Assembly (NCBI GenBank): GCA_949752735.1 | Contig: OX457039.1 | Coordinates: forward strand, 72,328,432-72,392,431 | Length of the DNA stretch: 64,000 nucleotides | Direction: 5' to 3' | Source: Lumbricus terrestris | Lineage: Eukaryota; Annelida; Clitellata; Crassiclitellata; Lumbricidae | Shown: positions 33,601 through 42,200 of the stretch, piece by piece | How the letters are laid out: each line of letters begins with the position of its first letter | How positions within the stretch are numbered: position 1 is the stretch's first letter | Translations under genes and position numbers: made by a program | Notes under the pieces: generated by a model | Told to the model about the DNA's origin: nothing | Seen by the model: only the letters and a program-made list of their open reading frames with translations | Database searches by the model: none

Positions 33601-34139
33601 GCTGTGTCTGCATCAAAGTGCCATGAAGTTGTGTCGCAGTAGCAGCTAATAATTCAGCTGATATGTTTCGGTGGCATCTTAGCATCATTAAGTGTTTTGG
33701 TGGCATCTTAGCATCATCAAGTGTTTCGGTGGCATCTTAGCATCATCAGGTATTTCGGTGGCATCTTAGCATCAACAAGTGTTTCGGTGGCATCTTAGTG
33801 TCATCAAGTGTTTCGGTGGCATCTTAGCGTCATCGAGTGTTTCGGTGGCATCTTAGCGTCATTAAGTGTTTCGGTGGCATCTTGGCTGTTAATGCGAATA
33901 GACAGTGACGCTATAATGACTACATGATATGTTTCTCTAGTGACCTCTACTGGTGTGCCAGAGCAAGTCAGTGGGGCGATCTGCTGCCTGTTCTTTATCT
34001 GCCAGAAGTTGGCCAGACAACACCGGGTTCGGATGAAAAGACGTGTGAAAACATTTCTATGAAAAGTGCAGAATCAAGACAACCATCAATTAAAGAAGAT
34101 CAAATTATTGACTTACATGTAACACCAGACGTAGTTTAG
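9620..34139 (+). CDS. METTL17: METTL17, mitochondrial ribosome small-subunit assembly factor, 15 exons, 499 aa
   Basis: Exons, all with consistent phases: 9620-9712, 14294-14399, 15261-15392, 17001-17115, 17671-17752, 18321-18391, 21003-21097, 22338-22408, 23030-23137, 26018-26086, 27816-27893, 30396-30488, 31892-31958, 32400-32520, 33941-34139. Residues 1-31 are basic and hydrophobic with no acidic residue until position 28, like a mitochondrial presequence; an in-frame TGA precedes the ATG. Then come YLWSRHLPVE, the methyltransferase-fold loop FGSGVGS (about 191-197), SAFSLNELP (263-271), VLVENGTSAG (292-301), and cysteines 341, 347, 358 and 416 in the positions expected for the iron-sulfur ligands known in this family. 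The C-terminus reads GHLQVSAVTAAKHG and WGDLLPVL. METTL17 (Rsm22 relative) acts in the mitochondrial matrix on the small ribosomal subunit. Homology is from recognised family motifs. Exon 1 and the exon 2 acceptor (no clear pyrimidine tract) are the least certain. Length is near the usual 450-500 aa, with no frame breaks. Introns carry most of the repeats listed below. Confidence 0.93.
10257..10390 (+). pseudogene. Possible LINE polymerase C-terminal relic
   Basis: One frame reads SPVAWIREAMELEEDRALW followed by REFVAASCNAP. This resembles the tryptophan-anchored tail WTGLSxxxxLRAxxDRxxWRxxVHDAAN of some LINE polymerases, a better copy of which is at 60898-61068. It is short and degenerate. 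The remainder of 9713-10860 (METTL17 intron 1) shows nothing else. Confidence 0.35.
10860..11045. repeat. Degenerate tandem repeat, unit about 58 bp
   Basis: Three units with the words TCATCAATCCAGCT, AATTTA and GTCAAGAAT. The same words occur inside the TIR element at 43584-43988, so the two loci share a repeat family. Located in METTL17 intron 1. Confidence 0.6.
11520..14270. repeat. 2.7 kb minisatellite, units of 42 or 45 bp, about 60 copies
   Basis: Each unit reads TTGACGTTGTAGATGTCATC, then TGAGTTGGTTGTTAATC, then one or two ATC/GTC triplets and TG. Unit length changes by whole triplets through the terminal (ATC/GTC) run. Divergence is otherwise very low (mainly CpG-type C/T changes at GACG/GACA and ATCG/ATTG). 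It lies in METTL17 intron 1, ending about 20 bases before exon 2. It has no spacers, so it is not a CRISPR array. Confidence 0.97.
14545..14680. repeat. Minisatellite, unit about 50 bp, four copies
   Basis: Repeated GAATTGCCATCACTGAGGGT followed by GGGGG and a variable CTCCTCACT section. A fifth, separated part (ATCACGGAGGGTCTG) reappears at 15234, on the far side of the foldback element, showing that the element inserted into this array. METTL17 intron 2. Confidence 0.8.
14681..15233. mobile_element. Foldback DNA element, 553 bp, with inverted arms over 130 bp long
   Basis: The ends begin GGGTCATTCCGCCTCAA (left) and GAGTCATTCCATCTCAA (right, inverted). The arms continue in inverted alignment through ACAGAATGTTTATTATGGTA, AGATGAAACTATGCCAAATT and TCAGCTCAATA. 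Both flanks carry ATCA, and joining them restores a unit of the surrounding minisatellite, so a 4 bp target-site duplication is likely. No transposase frame is seen. The superfamily is not identified. METTL17 intron 2. Confidence 0.8.
15551..16320 (-). mobile_element. Degenerate mariner/Tc1-like element, 770 bp, TA target
   Basis: TA dinucleotides flank inverted ends CTCCATGGTT...GTAAGCCAAGCTGTT and CACTGTGGTT...GTAAGCCAAACTGTT. The arms match for well over 150 bp with scattered differences. On the minus strand at about 15,840-15,890 the peptide LWPPNSPDLNPV is readable, the classic motif near the last catalytic residue of mariner/Tc1 transposases. Just before it, in another frame, a QPNSASPQ remnant resembles the family's QQDxAPAH. 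Frames are broken, so the element is dead. METTL17 intron 3. Confidence 0.75.
16388..16735 (-). mobile_element. tRNA-derived SINE, family 1, with duplicated tail
   Basis: Read on the minus strand, the head (16735 to about 16660) is tRNA-like, with GCAGTGCTGTAGTGGTGGCG near the A-box position and a perfect B box GGTTCGAATCC. A central piece GACCTTGGGCAAGTCCTTCA follows, then a body CGATGCAGTGTCCGCTCTGC, and a tail GGGAGCGCCTCTGAG...CTTGAAGGGGCGCTATAAC like the LINE 3' ends of this window. It ends in (CAAA)n. The 115 bp body-plus-tail section is present twice in tandem (16393-16505 and about 16510-16625). METTL17 intron 3. Confidence 0.85.
16740..16985. repeat. Degenerate AT-rich tandem repeat, unit about 36 bp
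   Basis: Words such as GGGCAAATA, CTATTTGTGAT and GATGAAAT recur about seven times with many changes. It directly precedes METTL17 exon 4. Confidence 0.55.
17877..18190. mobile_element. hAT MITE, 314 bp, with perfect 8 bp target-site duplication
   Basis: The termini are CAGCGGCGCCG and the inverted CAGGGGCGCCG. Identical GTCTTAAG octamers flank it (17869-17876, 18191-18198). The interior holds four TTTTTTCTGTAYGCAC repeats and a self-complementary GCGCACTTGCGTAAGTGCG. METTL17 intron 5, 124 bp after exon 5. Confidence 0.92.
18850..19062. repeat. Minisatellite, unit about 59 bp, AT-rich
   Basis: Three to four copies of TTATTAGAAGCAATGTTGTA followed by a TTTATTGTTTATTTGAAG section. It is related to the shorter-unit array at 19850-20890; the two flank a LINE fragment. 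METTL17 intron 6. Confidence 0.8.
19085..19835 (-). pseudogene. LINE 3' fragment with RT C-terminal relic
   Basis: The minus strand reads HMRYMLHWLPIMQYISNRIA and SAPAYLCELV, equivalents of the HWLP and YLCEL motifs of the other LINEs here. It ends with GGGAGCACCTCTGAG...GGGTGCAATA at about 19090, a diverged form of the shared tail. Several frame breaks. METTL17 intron 6, between two related minisatellites. Confidence 0.7.
19850..20890. repeat. Minisatellite, unit about 33 bp, interrupted by an RT fragment
   Basis: Units read TTTTATTAGAAGTAATGTTG then TTATTCATTGTG. Copies lie at 19850-20050 and 20748-20890. The same phase continues on both sides, so the RT fragment at 20050-20747 replaced or entered an existing array. 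METTL17 intron 6. Confidence 0.85.
20050..20747 (+). pseudogene. RTE-like reverse-transcriptase fragment with YADD box
   Basis: The open frame 20134-20747 reads PLLFIIVMDAVSEHV, MLYADDLIVADESEE (catalytic YADD), GLKVNIAKTETIV, FKYLGSTMSAQGGCEVDI and VYKTMVRPVMIYGAEAWTM, then ERTEMRMLRWMLGVSLRD. This order is typical of RTE/Proto-type LINE polymerases. An upstream MYEGARTTVRS...VGVHQGSCL segment is joined by a one-base frameshift at about 20135. Both ends are truncated and abut minisatellite units, with no tail or target duplication recognised. Not a host gene. Confidence 0.85.
21110..21640. repeat. Degenerate minisatellite of TATCTTCATGGTATCC-type words
   Basis: The words TATCTTCATTG, TATCATAATCC and ATCTTCATGG recur irregularly on both sides of a LINE 3' fragment (21245-21460). 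METTL17 intron 7, starting just after exon 7. Confidence 0.6.
21245..21460 (+). pseudogene. LINE family E, 3' coding fragment
   Basis: Reads RMRTRFGDRTFSVAGPKCWN, SIPPILRATDSIDSFRTALK and TSLF, the same C-terminal motif (RTRFGDRAFSVAGPRCWNSL) as the better copy at 57515-58880. Only the last part is present, embedded in the minisatellite of METTL17 intron 7. Confidence 0.75.
21640..22075 (+). pseudogene. LINE 3' end with 3' UTR, family related to 24840-25812
   Basis: One frame gives VWNSIPNHIQQASSLQRAKT and LLRDFLINDCEDI before a stop. The UTR holds ACCAGGTGTCGCTGGTAGTG and CCCTTAGGGCCTTCCTCGTT sections and ends AAATAAATGAATTGAATTAT, a typical short-repeat LINE tail. METTL17 intron 7. Confidence 0.7.
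23166..24700 (-). pseudogene. LINE 3' half (RT palm to 3' UTR), split by a 201 bp LINE insertion
   Basis: The minus strand from 24700 reads a GVPYGSVLGP-like motif, then PLYADDAQAFVHGPPSDQ (ADD catalytic box, broken by the insertion at 24137-24337). Further on come decayed core-to-C-terminal segments and an NDALKYLQDYTCK region. The 3' UTR has the inverse of GCACTCTCAGCAC...TATATAAATG and a (TA)n tail at 23166. Frames are broken. It begins about 30 bp after METTL17 exon 9. A 3'-only relative is at 28556-28830. Confidence 0.75.
24137..24337 (+). mobile_element. 5'-truncated LINE family A insertion, 201 bp, in a minus-strand LINE
   Basis: Reads AFSVVGPSTWNGLPLALR, LLKTYLFSCGW and TGSASE, then the tail GGGAGCGCCTCTGAGTAG...CTTGAAGGGGCGCTATATAA and GAATGAATGA. 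The host LINE's ATCTGC is present at both sides (24131-24136 and 24338-24343), a probable short target-site duplication; removing the insert rejoins the host's YADDAQ motif. Confidence 0.85.
24840..25812 (+). pseudogene. LINE RT C-terminal region and 3' UTR, degenerate
   Basis: Across shifted frames the peptides FLGVYVDQHLTWVDHI, ASTAYLLPPPIRLKLYYS, LVYPYLAWAFTYTTRLHRLS and ATGPSIWNEIPPEISQS can be read, the usual order in Jockey/CR1-like LINEs. The UTR contains AGCGGGATCAGTGACCCCTT and CAGGGCCTATCCTTGTGGCC and ends in (ATTG)n at 25785-25812. METTL17 intron 9. Confidence 0.8.
26391..27720. repeat. Tandem array of 15 units of 88 bp, almost identical
   Basis: Each unit contains two short inverted repeats: ATGAAGGAA...TTCCTTCAT and CCATCTG-AAAATGAC-CAGATGG. 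The units differ mainly at one site (GGCACTCC or GGCATTCC). In order the variants run C C T T C T C C T C T T T C C. One unit has CAACTG for CATCTG. The array lies in METTL17 intron 10 and ends about 95 bp before exon 11. Confidence 0.97.
28556..28830 (-). pseudogene. LINE 3' UTR fragment, same family as 23166-24700
   Basis: Shares CATTTATATAGCGCCTCT, ACTCTCAGCAC, ATTAGTTTAGCCC and GAAGGACCAACCACAGAAAA with the copy at 23197-23400. Ends in a (GTATT)n-like tail at 28556. METTL17 intron 11. Confidence 0.7.
28880..29092 (-). mobile_element. Degenerate tRNA-derived SINE
   Basis: On the minus strand the head TAGTAGCCGATTGGTTTGAG and the decayed B box GGGTCAAACC are spaced as in a tRNA. They are followed by AAGGCCCTTAAACAAGTCCC, a diverged version of the GACCTTGGGCAAGTCCTT core of the intact SINEs here. 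METTL17 intron 11. Confidence 0.5.
29393..30201. mobile_element. hAT element, 809 bp, with 8 bp target-site duplication
   Basis: The ends are perfect inverted repeats CAGTGATTCCCAACC, followed on both sides by a GTGTGCCRCGA/CGCAAGCC-type subterminal sequence. The flanks are GGCTAGAG and GGTTAGAG (7 of 8). This terminal sequence resembles the SPIN/Charlie group of hAT elements. Open frames of about 98 codons on both strands (29479-29788) show no transposase motif I can defend. METTL17 intron 11. Confidence 0.85.
30655..31112. repeat. 16 bp tandem array with an inverted counterpart
   Basis: The right part repeats ATTAGGATGAAGGGTA about a dozen times (30890-31105). The left part (30665-30740) carries the inverse form, CACCCTTGGTCCTAATG, four times. 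The two parts could fold on each other, with about 150 bp of ordinary sequence between. METTL17 intron 12. Confidence 0.85.
31215..31748 (+). pseudogene. LINE family A, 3' end (RT C-terminus and 3' UTR)
   Basis: Reads LHWLPVSQRISYRIAAVVSR, CAPSYLRDLC, HAFSVVGPTVWNDLPVTLRS and FYKSLKSFFFVRGWAGSASE. A short section around LHWLPKFDVLHWLP is duplicated. It ends with GGGAGCGCCTCTGAGTAG...CTTGAAGGGGCGCTATATAA and a GAATGAATGA tail. METTL17 intron 12. Confidence 0.85.
31976..32064. repeat. (CT)n / (CCCT)n polypyrimidine tract
   Basis: Runs of CTCTCTCT and CCTCCCTC starting 18 bp after METTL17 exon 13. It sits in intron 13, not directly before an acceptor. Confidence 0.85.
32603..33498 (+). mobile_element. 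hAT element, 896 bp, with transposase dimerisation-domain relic
   Basis: Inverted ends CAGGGCCGTCTTAT with identical GTTTTCAC octamers outside (32595-32602, 33499-33506). The frame 33010-33237 reads FRIYLYIFGTSCEGSFSKLK, IIKNSLMGQARLSSLTLLSI and ENDLVREM. This is the C-terminal dimerisation region shared by hAT transposases, closest in feel to the ZMYM-like group. The rest of the transposase is lost. A second copy is at 60834-61745. METTL17 intron 14. Confidence 0.92.
33655..33890. repeat. Minisatellite, unit 29 bp, eight copies
   Basis: Units read AGTGTTTCGGTGGCATCTTA then GCATCATCA, with a few single-base variants. It ends about 50 bp before METTL17 exon 15. Confidence 0.9.
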
Positions 34140-34689
34140 ATGAAATTCTTTAACAATTAGTAAAAGAGTTTTTTATAACAGAAAAGAAATCGAAGTTTCA
34201 GGTATTTTAGTTTTTTACTGCTGTATGTGACTTTATTATATTATATTCGTTCGTTTTAATGAGAAAAGACAATCTGACAATAACGCAATAGCACATCAAT
34301 TGGCTGTGTGTGGCCAACTCCTCTATCAATAGTCCCATTCATTTTTATAACTACCCACTATTTATAGAATGAAAAAATAATTCAGCTAGCAACTACCATA
34401 GAACACCGTGCATTCAATATACAATGATGATTTCAGATACAACAAACAAAACTCCACAACTACCTAAGCAGTTCATCAGATAGTTAATGACATAATTTAT
34501 GTCTTGATTTTAAGGATATCCCTAACCCTTAATCAGACAGATAATTACATAATTAATTTCCTGGCATGCCTTTACAAATATCACATTTAAAAAATGTCAG
34601 TTATAAATCACAAGCGAAATATATGCATGATGCACAAACGTTTTGAAAATTCCAGATCCCTCTATTTCCTTCAACAATGACCCTTCTTC
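34140..34689. other. METTL17 3' flank
   Basis: No gene found. The METTL17 3' UTR should begin here. I see no canonical AATAAA within the first 300 bases; an A-rich GAAAAAATAATTC lies at about 34370. Confidence 0.3.
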
Positions 34690-35577
34690 CAACCACACTT
34701 TCTCCGCAATTCTCCTGTCCGAAACCTAGGTGTAATCTTTGACCAGCATCTTAGCTTCTCCGACCACATAACCCAACTTTCCCACACTTGTTTCATGCAC
34801 ATACGAGATCTCTGCAGAATCCGACCTATGCTCGACTTTAAAACTGCGTCCACAATAGCCACATCCATAGTTCATGCGAAACTTGATTACTGCAACTCTC
34901 TCTTCCTAAACATTGATATAACCCAAATTAAACGCCTCCAAGCTATCCAGAATGCCCTTGCCCGTGCAGTGACGAAAACCCCCAAACGTCACCACATCAC
35001 TCCTGTCCTGAAATCACTTCACTGGCTCAAAATACCTGAACGCATCGAATACAAAGTCCTCTCACTCACTTACAATACACTTCAATCATCCCAGCCGTTC
35101 TACCTTTGTCAATTGTTCACCATCCAGCCACCTCGTTCAACACGCTCCTCATCCTCCATTACACTGCTTCGCCCTCCAATCACTTCATCACTGAAATTCG
35201 CAAACCGCTCCATAGCCATTGCCGTTCCACCTCTCTGGAACAAACTTCCGCCAGCACTTCGGCAAACTTCCGACCCATCATACGAACTCACCAAAACTCC
35301 ACCTCTCGCTATCTCCCCACAGGTCTTTCACTCAAAACTGAAAACATTGCTCTTTCACAAATCCTATGCTGATTCCTCCTCTTCTCATCACATCCCTCGT
35401 CATTTCAATTCTAAACATCACCCACCTTAGTCGTCCATCTATCTGCCTGCCTGACTCTCCGGACTTGACCCGCTGCCTATCGATTTTGTTTTGATTGAGC
35501 GCCTGTGAATAAGCTGGTTCCCGCGACTTGGCTTTTGTGGGCGCTGTAGAAGTCTCGAGATTACTATTACTATTTCA
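34690..35577 (+). pseudogene. LINE family B, RT C-terminal domain and 3' UTR
   Basis: Reads VRNLGVIFDQHLSFSDHITQ, RIRPMLDFKTASTIATSIVH, LKSLHWLKIPERIEYKVLSL and RSIAIAVPPLWNKLPPALRQ with an open frame to 35428. The UTR ends GCGCCTGTGAATAAGCTGG...GGGCGCTGTAGAAGTCTCGA and a (GATTACTATT) tail. It is the best 3' end of the family and lies between the two host genes. 5'-truncated. Confidence 0.85.
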
Positions 35578-36183
35578 TGCAGATAATTAGGAGCTGATAA
35601 TCAAGAAGATAAAACTTTTCAGTCAATGACAAGTGCTAGACAGCGCTTGATCGATCACTTGGATGCTTTGGCAAGTTGGTTCAACGGCTGGTGGTGGTGG
35701 TGGTGGTGGTGGTGGTGTGTTGGCACTAAATCGGAAGACACTCTTGAAGTGGGATGTCGAGGATGACATCCATGTCCGGAGTACATCTACAAAACCGTTG
35801 CAGCCAGGTAGAAGTTAAACCGAAAAGATATGAGGAGGAATAGTGAAGATAATTATGAATTGGTGAGAAGGGGTTGCTGAAGAAACATAAGAAAAGAATG
35901 AAGTGCACAGATCTCCGTCTTCGCAAAGAATTAAGAGCATTCTACATTGTAAAACTCCAAGTAGTAGGTATTCAGCGTCAAACATATGGCAAATATGAAA
36001 CACTTTCTACACAAACGCACACACACACTCAACAACATTATAGAAGGACAATGGTAAAGGAAAGACCAGTTGAGACGTCAACTCAACCCTAGCAATGCCA
36101 CAATAATCTAAGATAACAATCTGTACCAATCTAGTGTATCAATTGAGAGTAAGAGAGATAGAGAAGTTGCTAATTGACTTGGC
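35578..36183. other. Gap between the convergent genes, with a (TGG)n tract
   Basis: A (GGT)n run occupies 35691-35716. No exon could be placed with confidence, although the last exon of the minus-strand coiled-coil gene should lie in this stretch or just right of it. Confidence 0.4.
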
Positions 36184-36266
36184 AGATGAGAAAGACACAG
36201 AGAAACAGACACAGAGAAACAGACACAGACAGAGAGAAACAGACAGGCAGACAGAGACAGAGAGAT
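36184..36266. repeat. (ACAGAG)n purine-rich tract
   Basis: Imperfect GACACAGAGAAACA repeats. On the minus strand this is a CT-rich tract ending TTTCTCATCTGCCAAG, which could serve as the polypyrimidine tract of the last intron of the coiled-coil gene. Confidence 0.7.
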
Positions 36267-36274
36267 GGACTGAC

Positions 36275-39200
36275 TTTGGTCGAACGGTGAACAGCTCTGG
36301 GAACATGGCTCTCTGGACGTCTGTGTTTGGACGAAGTTTTCCTATTTCACGCTTGAGGGATTTCATGTTCTGTTCCAGTGTGGCAATCTGCTCCATGTGT
36401 GATCTGACTTCCTAAACAAGAATTGCAACTTGTCTAAGGACAACAATCCGTATGAAACTTCAGATGCCGTCGGTTAAAGAACAAAATACGAAACCTTGAC
36501 GAGTCTGAAAATTTCATTAGGTAACAGGAAGGACATTTAAGTTGTCTAATTCCTTTTTCTTTTCACTTGTTTACAGCGTAATCGGACAAATTTATTAGAA
36601 TAGACGGATGATGATGATGACGACGAGAACTCACATTTTGTAGTGAACGGTTTTCCATGGCCAACTGTCGGATGCCTGGATTCACTTGCGTCAGGGCCTC
36701 CTACAAGCAAAACATCAGCAGCAGCGTCAGGTCAATGACGTATCTCCAGCTCTGCTTAGTATTCACAGGTAGGTGCTGAAGTGTGTTTTGTCTGATCAGC
36801 TGAAATAGGCAGACACACTTCATCCACTGTTGCTTCCATGACAACCGACTTCAACTCAAATTAATTTGGCAACTGATACAATTTTGTCTGTATTGTTTTC
36901 CAGGAGGAATGTAGTCCTCAAGCTTTCTGCCAATCTGAGTATTACAAATGAGTCAATCCTGGGATTAATTTTATTTGGAAATTAAAAAATGTCTTTGTAG
37001 ATGTAGTGTAGCAGTCGGTCATGTACAGTTATGCAATATTATGTTTAACCTGAGGTACTTCAACCTTGACTATGAGCTCGAACAACGATTACTTAGGCAA
37101 ATGCATTAGGCACTGGCCCCTTGCAGCAGCGGAGTTCGGCGGCTTAAGCTTGATGATACTACAGTCCGGAATCAGGTCCGAGAACATCAGCAGGTGACCA
37201 CAGCACTGACTGACTGACTGAAACAACGCTGCGGCGGCTCAACGGCTGCTGTTGCAGTCCTCTGATATTAAAGCCGACAGTTCAAGTTCAACTAGTCTGT
37301 ATGAACGAAGAGAGGGAGGAGCAAACCCAATTCCGCTACCCAAGCAGAACAGCCTACCTTCAGTCACCCCTCAGAAGATTCTGGGTAGCTGGCCAAGAGC
37401 TTACTTGTCTGAGACCCACAGCTTACAATAATTTAATACCATTTACATGCATAACATGCATACGTAATTACGCATAAATAGCGGTATGTAAACAGTTCTT
37501 TAACATAACCCTAAACCTGGTTTTCGTAGCATGACCTTGACCCACTGCGTACATGACATATATCGATTCAGCTTATCCTGCGATCACCGAATTTGTTCCA
37601 TGATTCCCAGGATTACATGTAAACCTGTTTCCCAGTCACGCTGGTTGCTTCACTTGTGCATTCGACTTTTATGAGCATCTTACTAATGCATTCAAATGTT
37701 AATAAAGGAAATAATTCATATTTCTATGCACTATAGTCAGCAGTTAGCATGTGTCAAATAGTCTCATATGCACATTTCATCTGAATATAAGCACACTGGT
37801 GTGTGTGTGTGTGTGTGTGCGCGCGCATGTATGTGTGTGCATGTGTGTTTGTGTTGCATTCTATGCAAGCATTTATATCCGATGAATTAACTGACCTCCG
37901 TCACAGATTCGTTGATTTCATTGAAAGTTTTTACTTCATGTTTTTGCATCTTGTCAAATTCTGATTCGATGATTCGATGAACTTCATTTTCGTTTTCCTT
38001 TTTGAAAAAAACAGCAGAACAAAAACTACATCAATTAATAACAAACAGCATCGGACTCAATTTAAGATAAATGTAACATTAATTTATAAGTTCAATTTCA
38101 GTCTAATTTAAATTTCAAAGTTCAATTTTTGATCAAGTAACAAATGAAGGAGAAATTATTTCTCCTTTGATTTGGGTCTTGCTATAAAATCAATCTTCAG
38201 AAACACAATGGAAAATGTTCTGCCTTCGAATGAATGAACAGCACAGAGAATAATATCTGATGAGGTTTTGTAGAGAATATGAATCCAAGCGAAACGTTCT
38301 ACACACAGACCTCTTGTTCTGCCTTCAGAAGCTCAATTTTCCTCTGCAGTTCTGTTATTCTTAAAGACTTCACTGGAAAATCTTTGTCCTGTTAGAACCA
38401 TCGCAAACTTCATCATTTAAAGCATTGCATTTACAAGTGTAAATCTTGCTAAGTAAAAGTATGCGTGCAAGTGAACGAGCGAAGAACTGAGATCAACTTA
38501 GGAATAACACAAAACCAAAAAAATTATTTAAAATGTCAGACTTTGAAGTCTTTTCCTTAATCAACTGGAATAAGCAGCTGAAAATCTGCATTTTGTTAGG
38601 TGTAGGCAGTACTTAACACTTGTGTCTGCTTGTATCGGACATGACTGAACACCAACTGCAGCTTAGAAAGGTGCGGCAGTTCGGGCTGGAACTTTGGACG
38701 ACTGTGGAGGATTATAAAATACGACAAGCTCGTTTGATAGAGAGGGCACCGTTTGGCTTCGTTTGGACATGTCCGTTTTTGGTGTGCCGATCGCCTTGTT
38801 GGTGACTTTGATGCTGTCGTCGTTTTCTCACGGCGTTAGAGGTCTTCGTTAGACCTGCTGAGCTTGATGTCTGGACGTTGTGGTGTTCTGGAATGACTGA
38901 GAGGTCTTGACTTCTGTCATAATTATGAGCTATTTCTGTAGGAGTTTTGCTTGTACATAGCTGCTTATTGTTTAATATCAAATTCATCTTCTTTAAAACT
39001 CGAGACACGTTTCTTATTCACTCCTAGACAACTTGCTACAATTTCTATGAAAGGAAGGTAACCAAAACAAAAGTGTTATTTCCTTAAATTACAATTAATT
39101 CATGGATCTACATTAGAAGAATATTGTCCATGAAAGTCAAAGTTTTTTCGATTTGACCGCTGTTTGGTGTAACTATTGACCTAATTCATGTCTCCGTTAC

Positions 39201-42200
39201 GTTAAAAAAACATGATTACTGGCTCATCCGGTTTAATGAATTTAGAAAATTTGTGGTGGTTCTGTGTCTAAAGGAGATCTTCATTTACATGAAACCTGAT
39301 TAAGAACACCAGAGAATCTTAGCCAAACTCGAATATTCTTAATATTCACAATCCTTGGCAACCACCTGTAGATGCTATGATTTTGCGTGGGGAACGGTGG
39401 TGCACTGGTGGGTTCGGTGTCTTCAAGACAGAGGGTTCCAGGTTCGAATCCACCTCAAGTCGCCGTGTAGGGACCTTGAGTAAATTCTTCACTTGCAATT
39501 GCTCGTGTACTTCGGCATGAAACTCCGATGCAGTGTTCGTGCTGTAGTCGGGAGCGCCTCCGAGTAGATAGGCTTGAATGAAGGGGCGATAATATAGTAA
39601 ATGCGAGAAATAGAAATGATCAAGTACATAAGATGTGTTTATAGCACTACAAAAGTTCTCAAATACTATGTATCAGTTTAGTATTAGACGGGTAAGAGAG
39701 TAACGATAAACTCAGTAGAGAAGGGCAAAGTTTTTCACTTACTTTATAATTTTTAAGGACAAAAAGTTCTTCTTGTTTTGCTTTAAGTTGGTCACTTTTT
39801 TCTTTAACATCTATTTGAAGGCCTGTAAAGGAAAGCAGTGCCATACATACCGTACTCAGACTAAATCTAACACGAGCAGCTCAAAGGTTGGATTCTTTGA
39901 AATGCTCAATGATGATTGGCTGATGCAAGAGTTATCCAGTGACGTCAATCATTGATTGATTCTTTATAAGATTCACATGTCAGTGCAATCGTTGTGAAAG
40001 AGAAGAGTTTTTCTAGCATCGACAGAACGAGAGCAAGGAGATTCAGAGCTCTTTGATAGGCTGGCGCCGCTCACATCTAAGGCAGTGCATTAGGGATTTG
40101 GAGCTTACGATAATTGAGGAGTCTCAGTTTTTTTGAGTAGACACTGACAAAAAAACCGGAAAAGATTGAGAGAGGATTGCTCTTTGAAAGAAGATTTGTC
40201 AGAATTGGTAAACTATGGGCTTTAAATCATCATTTAAGACTAGCCTATCAGTTTAAATGGATTACGGGAGACAAGTTTGAAACTGAGACTGTTATGATAT
40301 GATATGAAGCCTAAATTGACCAGCAGAAATACCGGATCTCTGCCAACAATATTATATCACTCCACAAGTGTTAAATGTAAATGATGATCTGCTCACTTGT
40401 CAATTTGTCTTCATTTTCTGATTTCTGTCGATCTATTTCTGCTCTCGATGATTCAAAATCTGATTGAAATCTTGTATTCATGTTACACATTCCACCCTTC
40501 ATTCAAGCAAAAACAAATTCAAAGAGGAACAATTCAGAAACTTTAGGAAGAACTTTGCAACTTAGTAACATTCAAAGAGCAGCTAATCTTTCAAGACACT
40601 TTGAAAACGAAGTTTATAGGTAAGCGAGGATGAAATACAACAGAGATTCACTGGAGACCCTTAATATCACCCAGACTCTTTGCTTAATGTTCCCCCAGAC
40701 CCTTTGCTTAATATTCCCCCAGACCCTTTCTGTTCATGAACATCATCATCTACTCACCCTAAACTTTTCGTATTTTCTAAGAAGTTGTTTGACGTCTTCG
40801 TGCATTTTCACTTCATCGGATTCCAGTTCAACTTTCAACTTGAGATTCGCAAGCAATCTTGAAGCATGTGTTAAATCACTTGTCAAAAATACAAACTCTT
40901 GTCCAACAACATCATCATGTAGGCCTCAAAATGAGTGACACACAATTTCACTCGCATTCTTCAAACAGAAATTAAATCATTTTGGCAGATATAGAAAGCA
41001 CAAATTCTTCTTGTGACAAAAATATATTTTATTATTATTAATTTCTTACGCACACATCAGTTTATCAGATATACGATCTCGGAACATTAGAGAAATCATT
41101 TAATACAAACTTTAATTTAATACAAACTTTAGAAGGATACAGTTCTGTCTGTCGCTGGCGATGTTCTTGCAGAGATTTCTCAGCACTTGAAATTTTAACC
41201 TGATGACAAGAAATCATCTGTAGACGTTGAAGGCAGAAACCGCTGTGTAAGAAACTGAAGAGACGACCACAAAGGTACGAAACTTTTCTCATAAACATGA
41301 AGAAATTGTCAGCTACTACAGAATGTCAACAGATAGCAAATAGAAGAATCACAAAGTGGAAAAGAGGAGCCAACAAGAAAAGAAGGAATTCAACAGCAGA
41401 GAAGAAATGATTATACACAGCTGCACACAAAATTTACTGATAATACTTAGGCCTATGTAAGTAAATTTGCTATGTGTCAAAATTGAATTACTCTATGCTG
41501 GCAAACTTTGTGAACTGTATTGAAAAGAATCAGGAAAGAAAAATAATTTTTGTCTTTACTTTCGTCACTACTTTCAAAATTGTCAAAGTACATTTTTTGC
41601 AATAATTTACATATATAATAAAATTAGCTAAAGCAGACAAGAAGCACGCTGAAACCTCTCCTGGGTCAATCTAGTCAACAACGTCACATATGAATACATC
41701 AACCAAGTCATATACACACAGAGAGGGGCTACGATGTAGAAATCAGAACAACAACTCTACCTGTAAGACCTGAATCCTGTCGACTGCTTGCTCTGCATGA
41801 GTGTTGGAAGTAGTTTTCATTGGCCTCTGCGTCGTTCGTTTCTTTGACTTAGTAAGTGAATCGTGATAACATGAACAGCAGCTGCCTTTGCTCTTTGGCT
41901 CTGCCGCTACACATCCTCTCTTCTCACACATCACTCAAAAACACAAGCAGGTAATTCAGTTAAATAGTATTATACCTATTAACTCTGCACTGACCATGGC
42001 TGTTGATGTGGCATCTCATTTTATGATCATCTTCTTCATAATCTTCCTATCATCAGCATCATCATGTACATACTTCTATCATTCGGAAAGTAATTGCCAT
42101 CATAATTATCACCACAATTAATCAAGTCAGGGGCCATAACATGAATAATTTTGTCATCTGATCTAGAGCAAGTAGGAAGATACCTTTGGATGCGAATGAC

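Noticed and set aside
38712..39008. Minus-strand 98-codon frame within the coiled-coil gene's intron
   Set aside because: Polar sequence without a recognised domain, and it does not fit the splice phases of the neighbouring exons.
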